Source of the DNA: Baffinella frigidus
Lineage: Eukaryota; Cryptophyceae; Cryptomonadales; Baffinellaceae
NCBI GenBank assembly: GCA_026770585.1
Contig: MU646356.1
Coordinates: 587,185-605,904 of the forward strand
Direction: 5' to 3'
DNA: 18,720 nucleotides
The notes under the pieces: generated by a model
Told to the model about the DNA's origin: nothing
Databases searched by the model: none
Seen by the model: only the letters and a program-made list of their open reading frames with translations
Shown: piece after piece, positions 8,680-18,100 of the stretch
How the letters are laid out: each line of letters begins with the position of its first letter
Position numbering within the stretch: position 1 is the stretch's first letter
Program-made: the position numbers and the translations under genes

Positions 8680-9126
8680 ATGTTCTCGCGGCGCATGGCG
8701 CGCGCCACGACGGTTCTCGCTGTGCTTGCTGCGATGCAGACCCAATGCGCAGCTTTCCAGGCACCTGCCACTGGGTGGCGGCTGCGGGGCCCGGGATCCT
8801 GCGCAAAGGCGGGATCGTGTGTGGCACCAGCCCGTGCGGCGCTCCCTGTCGCGAAACGTCTTGGAGGCGCTGGGGTGCAGCTGCAGATGGGGCTGTTCGA
8901 CACGCTAAAGGAGAAAGTCGGAATGGGGGGGGAACTCAAGCCAGGGAGCATTGGAGACTCCGAGAACCGTGAGATTGTGGACGCGTACATTTCACGGGTT
9001 GAGGAGAAGATGAACCCGCTGGAGGATGCTTTGGAGAAGATGTCGGACGAGGATCTCACGGCGAAGACAGCGATGTTCCGGGCGAGGCTCGCCAAGGGCG
9101 AGACCGAGGACGACATTTTGGATGAG
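8680..9126 (+). other. secA: SecA exon 1: bipartite plastid-targeting leader and SecA N-terminus
   Basis: The start at 8680 is chosen because it opens [20 protein letters not shown], an ideal signal peptide, with an A-rich Kozak-like context. An in-frame ATG at 8602 would add 26 polar and Cys-rich residues that spoil it. Predicted cleavage is after residue 25 (QCAA/FQAP), the Phe-type motif of red-derived complex plastids. Residues 26 to about 70 are basic, Ala/Gly-rich and low in acidic residues, as in a transit peptide. The mature part begins around [15 protein letters not shown]. Typical N-terminal SecA sequence follows ([20 protein letters not shown], then [12 protein letters not shown]). 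Confidence 0.88.
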
Positions 9127-12100
9127 GTGCAGATCCGGCCTCATTATCCACCGGCACAGACCAAAACATCCACCCCACGCCTCCAGTAAGGCCAGCTCGG
9201 AACCCCCCAGATCACCAGCCCGCATCCTTGCATCCATGACCCTCTCCAAGCAGCACGCTGACATTACGACCCCCCTCTCGGCCCTCTCGCCCCGGGCAGG
9301 CGTTCGCGGTGGTGCGCGAGGCGGCGTGGCGCGTGCTCAAGATGCGGCACTACGACGTCCAGCTGGTCGGCGGCCTTTGCCTCCAGCAGGCACCACCCCA
9401 TTCCGCCCAGCAATATCCCGATATACATAGCTGTGCGGTTCGCCGGGGCTGCAGTCCCCCCAGACGCAGACCAGCGCTGCATTTCTTTGGCCATCCATCC
9501 TCCACGTCCAGCCTCGGCTGGCGCATCCGTCTGTGGAGCATCGCTGCGCATCTTGCTCACGGACGATGGCAAGCGTGTTTCCGCAGAGAAGAACATTCCG
9601 CTCGGCTCCACGCTGACATGCCCGGCGCTTCGCAGGGCAAGCTTGCGGAGATGGCGACTGGCGAGGGCAAGACGCTCGTGGCGTCCCTCCCGTCGTATCT
9701 CAACGCGCTTTCTGGGAAGGGTGCGAATCCCCTCTCGCGTTACGCATGCTTGAGTGAATCTCTCGGAGAAGACACGTGCATGATGGAGCGTTGCCAAGCT
9801 GCAATTTCACCCTGAGCTGTCCGCCTCGATCACCTCTGTGTAGCGTTAACCATCCTGGGATACCTCTCCCGTGAAATCTGTGAACCAAGATGTGGACACG
9901 TGGGAATCAGAGATTACGCCTGGTTTGTCACAAGACTGATGGTGTTTCAGAACTTTTAAGACTGATATTGTTTCCGTGGAAGTTGGCGACTGACAGTTTA
10001 CCCCCCCCTCCCCCCGACTAAACCCTAAACCCTAGACCCTGAACCCTAAACCCTAAACCCTAAACCCTAAACCCTAAACCCTAAACCCTAAACCATCAAC
10101 TCTAAAATACAAACCCTGGACCCTGAACCAGAAACCTTAAACCATAAACTCGGAAGCACCAACCCCTTAACCCTGAACCCCAAACCCCAAACCCCAAACC
10201 CTGCACCCAGGCGTGCACATCGTGACGGTGAACGACTACCTCGCGCAGCGCGATGCCGAGAACATCGGCCAGGTGCCTTCCCAGCCCTTCCTCGCGACTA
10301 GCGCCCCAGGCAGCATGGTGCGTGTGTTGTCCAGGGATGGTTTGTCCATGACGGAAATAATTATTTACGGGACGAAATGTCCAGTAAGCCGCTGAGAAAG
10401 AGCGTGGTGTGTGGAAGGGATGTGCTATTCCTGATTTAGGGTTCAGGGTTTAGGGTGCAAAGTTTTTGCGTAGGGTTTGGGAGGTAAGACACCCAGGCGT
10501 GCACGCCATGTGCACGCCTGGTTGAGGGTTTGGGGTTGAGGGTTTGGGGTTTAGTATTTCGGATTTAATCGTGACGGTCAACGACTACCTTGCGCAGCGT
10601 GATGCCAAGAACATCGGTCAAGTGCCGAAACCCTGAACCCTAAACCCTAAACCCTAAAGACTACCTCGAGCAGCGTGATGCCGAGAACATCGGCCAGGTG
10701 CCTTTCCAATTTTTGAACTCGTCATGCCCAAATATTTCACTCCGTTAGACCCCTCTTTTGCCGTCATTCCTCGTGACTAGCGCCACAGACAAGCGTGATC
10801 CGTGCAAGAAATATTGTGTTCGTTTTTATTTGACCAGAAAAGGGATGTGTTGTTTTTATTTGACCAGGGAAGGGATATATTTTGTTTGTGAGGACGACCA
10901 GCTTGTCGCTGCGCCACGTCACGTCACATGGCCCGGTGTGCATCATTTAGGGCCTAGGTTTTAGGATTTAGGGATCACCAGCAAATCGCTGAACCTTTTT
11001 TTCTGGCGTGTGTGCAGATCCACCGGTTCCTCGGGCTCACGGTAGGGCTGATCCAAGCGGACCAGACGCCGGACCAGCGCCGCAAGAACTACCTCTGCGA
11101 TCTCACGTAAACCCTAAACCCTACATCCTGAATTTTGAATCACAAACCCTGAATCCTGAACCCTAAGGTGGGTTTCTTCGACCTGACGTAAGTGCATCGC
11201 CTCGGAACTCGTAACTCCTAACCCCTGAATCCTGAATCCTCAACCGTCAACCCTCAACACCCAACCCTCAACCCTCAACCCTCAACCCCCAGCCCTCAAC
11301 CCTCAACACCCAACCCTCAACCCTCAACCCTCAACACCCAACCCTCAACCCTCAACCCTCAACCCCCAGCCCTCAATCCTCAACCCCCAACCCCCAACCC
11401 TCAACCCTCAACCCTCAACCCTCAAATCTAGAACACACAACCTCAACCATCAAACTATAAACCCTCACCCTAAACCATACAACCATAATAAACCCTACAC
11501 CTTCCTTTCCCAGCGTACATCTCACGCTGGAGAAAATGCAGCTGCAGAGTTTTTTTTCGTGTGGGTGGGAGAGGTGCGGAGGAACCGGGTGTCTTGTGAG
11601 TGGAGTCCGAAGCCATCCGGTGCTGGCAACTGAAGCTTTACAACCGAAATTGAGCAGGTACGTGACGAACTCGGAGCTTGGGTTTGACTACCTCCGCGAC
11701 AACCTCGCCATGACTGAGCAGGAGATGGTGCGCGCCCTAAGTCAAGTTGAAATTGCGTTTGAATTTATATCAGCCTTCAACCCTAAACAGTGAAAACCAA
11801 ACCGTAAACACCAAACAACAAACACCAAGCCCACACCCCAAACACCAAACCCCAACCCCAAACCCCAAACCCCAAACCCCAAACCCACCAACCCAAACGT
11901 CCAAATCCCAAACCCGCAAAACACCCCAAAAAAACAAAACCCAAATAACATTTAAAATAATAATAATAATAATAATAATAATAACGATAATGTCCGCAGG
12001 TGCTGACGCGGCCTTTCAACTTCTGCATCGTGGACGAGGCTGACTCGATCATGATCGACGAGGTCAACCCTAAACCCTACACCCTAGACACCAGACCCTC

Positions 12101-15100
12101 AACCCTAGACCCTAAACCTGACGTCCGGTCGTCAGGTTTGGGGTGTAAGGTTGGGGGTTTGGGGTTTTGGGATTTTTCCCCCTTGTGAAGTGTTTAGGGT
12201 TCACGATTTCGGGTGGAAGGTGCTGACGCGCGCCTTCAACTTCTGCATCGTTGACGAGGCTGACTTGACCATGATCGACGAGGTCAACCCTGAACCATGA
12301 ACCATGACTCCTAAACCATGACCCCTAAATCCTAAACCCTAAACCCTGAACCCCAAAACCCTGAACCCCGAACCCTAAACCCTACACCCTAAAACCTAAA
12401 ACCTAAACCCTAAACCCTAAACTCAAACCAGGAGCGCATCCCCCTGATCATCTCCGAGAAGACCTAAATCCTGAACCCCAAAAGCCAAACCGTGAACCCA
12501 GAACCATGAACCCTACACCATCAACCATAAAACATGAACCGTCCACCCTTAACCCTACACCCTAAACCTTAAACCCTACACCCTAAACTGCAACCCTAAA
12601 CCCTAGGCGCGCACACCGCTGATCATCTCCGAGAAGACCGCGGCGCCCGTCACCAAGTACGCCAACTCCGCGAAGATCGCCTCGGTCCCGCCCCCCCTCA
12701 CTCCCCCCGTCAACCATCAACCATCAACCATCAACCATCAACCATCAACCATCAACCGTCAACCATCAACCATCAACCATGAGCCATGAACCAGCCTGCA
12801 GCGAGTGTGAAAATGCAACTGCAGACAAAACTAATTTGAACACCGCGAGCGGGAGCACCGAGAGCTGGGACAGCGCATCCGCGTGTGCACTGCGCAGAGG
12901 AGAGCGTGTGTGCTATTATTGAGCTAGCACAGTCGCCATGCAATGTCTGATCTGAACTCACACAATTCCCCAACTGTGGGTATTTCATTTGTTAGGGTCT
13001 TGGGTTTAGGATTTCTTGTTCAGTGTTTGCCAGGCATAACGCCTGCACTGTTGGCAGGTTCTGGAGGAGAACGTTCATTACGCAGTCGACGAGCGCTCGC
13101 AGGCTGTCACTCTCACCGAGGTCCTGCCAACACCCACGACCCCGATCGCGTCACCGTCCTGGTTTGTTCATTCTTCTTCTTTACTGGGAGTTTTCTTTCT
13201 TCTTTTCGAGCCTGGAGATGCGTACCGCCGTCCTTCCCGGGACGATTGACGAGTGCATGATTTCCGCCAAAATGCTAGGAATGATGATCCCCTGGCGGTA
13301 GGCCTGGAAGCAATACACCAAATGCACCCGCTGGTCCCAGGACGGCCCCCCCGCGTGCCTCTGGTCCCAGGACGGCCCCGCTGGTCCCAGGACGGCCCCG
13401 CGTGCGAAGTGTGACTCGTGCCTCTTCCTAGCAAGGGTGTCTCGTCATGATATGTCTTCCTTGTGGGAGTGGCGCGTCATGACATGCCTTCCTAGCGAGG
13501 GTATCGCGTCCTCATACGTCTTTCTACCGAGAGTGTCGCATCCTGAAATCCCCCCCCTCTTCTGAAACAGCGTGGTTTCGCGGACGTGGAGAGGATTCTC
13601 AACATCAAGGACCTCTTCAACCCCCGGGACCCCTGGTCCTAACCCCCAAACCCTAAACCCTAAACCCTAAACTCTAAACCCTACACCCTAAGCCCTGAAC
13701 ACCAAACACCAAACACCAAACACCAAACACCAAACACCAAACCCCAAACCTTGAACCAGGTCGCCGTACATCACCAACGCCCTCAAGGCGAAGGCCCTCT
13801 TCAAGAAAGAGGTTGCGAGCCTCCCCCGTGCCACTTGCAATTATAATTATAATTTTCCCTTTCCAAATCCTGCAATGTTTTTTTCTCGCTACGGTGCCCA
13901 CGCTGTCTTGGACGCGTCGACAGTCCTGCGGGGCACTCGGAGGTGCCGCACACAGCCCCAGCACGGATGCTTGAACACACATGCGTACGTGGGGCTCCCA
14001 GGTTTGTGATGGTGGTTCATGGCGTCGCAGGTGCGCGCGCGCGGTTATGTTATGGGTGCCTAATTTCGGTGTCATCCCTTGTATCATATCTCCTTCAGGA
14101 GTGCCGCGCGTCAGCCTCGCGCTTGAGGGTGCAATTGCCTGATGTAGCCTCACCATAGGTTACAATAGCGCAAAACTCAACGCTAACATAGCAAAACGGT
14201 TTATGAAATGTGTTTCGATGTGAGCGGCTAAGGTAGAAAAACGGTTGATTAAATACGTTGCCATGTTTCAGGTGCAGTACGTGCTGAAGGGGAGCGAGGT
14301 GATGATTGTCGACGAGTTCACCGGACGGTCCACCCTAAACCCTAAACCCTTGACCCTGAACCCTAACGCCTGCGCTCTAGACCCTAACCCTAAACCCTAG
14401 ACCCTAAACCCTGACCCCTAAGCCCTGATACCCCAATTCTCAACCCTAAACCCTGAGCCCTAAACCCTCAACCCCAAACCATAAACCATAAACCATAAAC
14501 CATAAACCATAAACCATAAACCATAAACCATAAACCATACACCATAAACCCCAAACCCCAAACCCCAAACCTCAAACCCCAAACCCCAAACCCCAACCCC
14601 AAACCCCAAACCCCAAACCCCAAACCCCAAACCCCAAACCCCAAACCCCAAACCCCAAACCAGCGTGCTGGAGGGGCGGCGGTGGAGCAACGGGCTCCAC
14701 CAGTCGGTCGAGGCGAAGGAGGGCCTCAAGCCCACGGCCGAGACCCAGACGGTCTCCGCCCTCCCTCTCCTGAGTGGTGGGGACTGCGGAGGTAGGGACG
14801 CTAAGCCGACAACCGACAGCGTGAAAAATAGTGGTTGCTCGCCGTTGACGAGCGAGGAATTATAGACACTGAACCCTGAATCTAAATCTAAACCTAAATC
14901 CTAAACCGTGCACCATAAACCCTAAACCCCAAACCCTGAACCCTGAACCCCAAACCCTGAACCCCAAACCCTAAACACCAACCCTCAAACCCCAAACCCT
15001 CAACCCTCAACCTCCGCCCTGCATCAGGTGGCGTCGATCACGTACCAGTCGATGTTCCGCCTCTTCCCGACCCTCGCGGGCATGACGGGCACAGTAAACC

Positions 15101-18100
15101 CCGAAACCCTGAACCCTAAACCCTAAACCCTAAACCCGGAACCCGGAACCCGGAACCCGGAACCCGGAACCCGGAACCCTAAATTGCGCACCCTAAACCC
15201 TAAACCCCAAACCCTAAACCCTACACCCTAAACCCCAAACCCCAAACCCCAAACCCCAAACCCCAAACCCTAAACCAGGCGAAGACGGAGGACCAGGAGT
15301 TCAAGGACATCTACGAGCTTGACGTCGTCCAGATCCCAACCACCCTGCCGGTACCCCCCCCTCACGTCCGTGCCTCAATCTATGCCAAATTTCCGATACC
15401 TTGCAACATACTCTCGACACGGATGTGAGGGGGGGTGCCGGCAGGGTACCCCCATTTTCTATCGACTTTGAAAGTAGAAGCTACATATCTCGCGCAGGTG
15501 GCGCCTGGACTCTGAACCCTACACCCTAACATGAGACCCGGAAGGGCAGGCGGTGCCTGAAGCCCGAAGCCTGAAGGCTAACCTGAGAACCGTTGGCATT
15601 TGCCGGTGGCGCGAGGGTGTCTTGGCTGGGGCGCACCCTGAACCCTGAACCCTAAGCGCTGAGCGCTCCTTCCTACCGTTGGCAGGTGGCGCGCCGCGAC
15701 AACCCCGACGCGACGTTCCGCACCCAGCAGGGCAAATGGAAGGTGAGTCCTCCTTCCACCCAGATCCTAAACCCCACACCCTGAACCTTGAAACCTAAAC
15801 CCCTCAAACCTACATCCTGACCTTTGAACCCTGAACCCTCAACCCTGAACTCTAAACCCTAGGACCTAAACCCTAAACCCCTGAACCATAAGACATCAAC
15901 CATCAATCATAAACCATAAACCATAAACCATAAACCATAAACGGCAATGCCTGAAGCCTAAATGGTACAGGCGGTGATGGGCGACGTGGCGCGGCGGCAC
16001 ACCAAGGGGCAGCCCATCCTCATCGGGACCACCTCAGTCGAGGCCTCGGAGAACCTCGACCGCATCCTTACCGAGTTCCAGGTCCAGTCCACACCCCACC
16101 CGAAAGGCCGCTTCACAGCAAGCCTCTACTATTTACCGTTTTCAGATTGCATGGTTCCAGAAGTTGGCTGTTGGAATCGCCGATGTGTGGCAGTGGTGGA
16201 GCTCTGAAACTCACACCATTGACCCTCGCTCTGAACCTCGCTCTGAATCTCTCGCGGTGTTGGCAGGTGCCGCACGAGATCCTCAACGCCAAGCCCGAGA
16301 ACGTCGAGCGCGAGTCTGAGATCGTCGCTCAGGCAAAAGCCTGCCCACCACTCTCCACTCACTCTATTTTTCCTAGCACACACCCTGCTCGGATTCGTTG
16401 TCCCGAGAACGTCGGAACGCGAGTCTGAGATCGTCGCCCAGGCAACATTCCATCCTACCTTGACTAATCCCTCCTGCCCTGCGTTCAAACCCTACTCGGA
16501 TGCGTTATGCTGCAGACACAAACCGTGGTCAGAGATTTTCGCCGAGGAATAACGCTCGCTCCCTTGACCAATCCCACCTTTCCTGGCACACCCCCTGCCG
16601 GATTCGGTATCCTGCGCAGGCAACACGCCCGCCACCCTCGACTGGCCTCTCTTTTCCTCGCACACGCCCTCCTCGCATTCCGCATCCTGCTGGTTCAATA
16701 ATCGACAATCGGGCATTCAAGTTCGGGGGGCTGTTGCGCTGGCGGGGCGGGCGTGGTTTCACTAATTCCAACTTTCCGGGTACACTTGGATTCAGCATCC
16801 TGCCGATACAAAACTTGGCTGTTCCTGGGGTACACCACGTGTCTGCTGGTAATCCACAACCTGGGTGGTGCACAGGTGGGGCGTGCATTCGCGATCACGA
16901 TCGCAACCATCATGGCCGTCCAAACCCTGCTAGGATGCGTTATCCTGCACATGCAACTTGGCTTGGGAACAAAACGTGTCTGCTACTGATTCGCAAGTTT
17001 GCTGGTGCACAGGCGGGGCGCGCGTTCGCGATCACGGTCGCGACCAACATGGCCGCGCGTGGTACCGACATCCTCCTCGGCGGCAACGCCGGTTTCAACC
17101 CTACACCCTGAACCCTGAACCCTGACCCATACACGATTGACCCTGAAACCAAACCCTGAACCCTAACCCCAAACTCTTACCCTGAAACCCTAAACACCAC
17201 ACACCAAACACCAAAACCAAAACCCGAAAACCGAAAACCGAAACCCGAAACTAGGATTCTTCGCGAAGAAGCGCATCATGCAGAAGCTCGCGCCCGCGCT
17301 GCTCAGGTTTAACCCTAAACCCTAAATCCTAAACCCGAAATCCTAAACCCGAAATCCCTAAACCCTAAACTCTCAAACCCTAAACCCTAAACCCTAAACC
17401 CTAATCCCTAAACCCTAAACCCTAAACCCTAAACCCTAAACCCTAAACCCTAACAACCTAAAACCCTCATACCCACACCCTAAACCCTAAACCCCAAACC
17501 CCAAACCCCAAACCCCCAACCCCAAACCCCAAACTCCAAATCAGCAAAGCGAACGGGCTCCCGTCGAAGGAGAGGATGGAGATCATGGAGAACTCGGCAT
17601 GCATCCCGCTGCCGGAACTCACTGACGTGCGGCCCCGCCCTCCACCCAGAATTCAAAACCCGGAACCCGAAACCTGAAATCTGGATTCCGGAATTCCGCT
17701 GTCGGGAGCTCACTGACGTTTCGCCCCGCCCTTCACCTGAAACCCGCTTCACCCGAAATCTAGAACCCGAAGCCCGGAACTCGGAACCCGGAACCTGCAA
17801 CCCGGAACCTGCAACCCTGAACCCGAAACTCCGGCAGCGGGATATCCCGCTGCCGGAGCTTACTGACGTGCGGCCCCGCCCTTCACCCGGGATTCGAAAC
17901 CCGAAACCCGAAGACTGAAATCCGAAATTCCGCTACCGGGGCTTACTGACGTGCGCCCCCCGCCCTACCCGGAACACGGAACACGGAACACAGAACACAG
18001 AACACAGAAGAAACAAGCGACGATTTTTTTTCGCTCGGCATGCCATCGGTCTAAAGACCGTCGCCTGCCCCCCCGGGTGGCCCCCCAAAACACTCCAGGT

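Larger units (their letters stand above)
9300..11106 (+). other. secA: SecA exons 2-5: NBD1 with Walker A
   Basis: Exon 2 (9300-9389) encodes [20 protein letters not shown] and [10 protein letters not shown]. Exon 3 (9636-9720) carries the Walker A motif MATGEGKT (about residues 185-192). Exon 4 (10211-10272) carries [20 protein letters not shown]. Exon 5 (11018-11106) carries [12 protein letters not shown] and [10 protein letters not shown]. Exon 2 appears to end at CAG/GCACC, a GC donor, because joining it to GGCAAG gives the conserved LQQGKLAEM run. No GT donor preserves that run. Intron 1 (9127-9299) and intron 2 (9390-9635) contain no heptamer arrays. Confidence 0.9.
11658..13120 (+). 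other. secA: SecA exons 6-9: NBD1 Walker B and entry to the preprotein cross-linking domain
   Basis: Exon 6 (11658-11727) gives [20 protein letters not shown]. Exon 7 (12000-12062) gives [18 protein letters not shown] with DEAD at about residues 293-296 (Walker B). Exon 8 (12607-12684) gives [19 protein letters not shown]. Exon 9 (13058-13120) gives [19 protein letters not shown]. All four are short (63-78 nt) and in frame with each other. Introns 6, 7 and 8 are rich in telomere-like repeats. Confidence 0.9.
13571..15742 (+). other. secA: SecA exons 10-16: rest of cross-linking domain and start of NBD2
   Basis: Exon 10 (13571-13635) [20 protein letters not shown]. Exon 11 (13760-13811) [17 protein letters not shown]. 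Exon 12 (14272-14327) [18 protein letters not shown]. Exon 13 (14664-14751) [20 protein letters not shown]. Exon 14 (15028-15093) [20 protein letters not shown]. Exon 15 (15279-15350) [20 protein letters not shown]. Exon 16 (15686-15742) [13 protein letters not shown]. Split codons between exons 10/11 (Trp) and 12/13 (Arg) restore conserved residues of DPW and FTGRV, which strongly supports these junctions. Confidence 0.9.
15971..17626 (+). other. secA: SecA exons 17-21: NBD2 helicase motifs
   Basis: Exon 17 (15971-16081) carries [17 protein letters not shown]. Exon 18 (16267-16332) carries [20 protein letters not shown]. Exon 19 (17013-17091) carries [20 protein letters not shown]. Exon 20 (17255-17306) is [16 protein letters not shown]. 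Exon 21 (17545-17626) is [20 protein letters not shown] followed by PLPELTD. In exon 19 the usual NMAGRGTD reads NMAARGTD (Ala at about residue 575). Exon 18 ends at a GC donor (CTCAG/GCAAAA). Confidence 0.87.

Noticed and set aside
9700-9888. Other genes on the minus strand opposite SecA
   Set aside because: Reading frames there are antisense shadows of SecA exons with no recognisable protein family.
11240-11430. CRISPR-like array
   Set aside because: Units are 7 bp with no spacers, in an intron of a eukaryotic gene.
14460-14735. Long minus-strand reading frames such as [16 protein letters not shown]
   Set aside because: They are translations of heptamer arrays (CCCCAAA and CCATAAA); period 7 read in three frames gives a 7-residue peptide repeat. 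No independent coding evidence.
10211-17970. Echoes as assembly artefacts
   Set aside because: Copies differ by substitutions, small indels and different flanks, which is unlike collapsed or duplicated reads. Long-read confirmation would still be needed.
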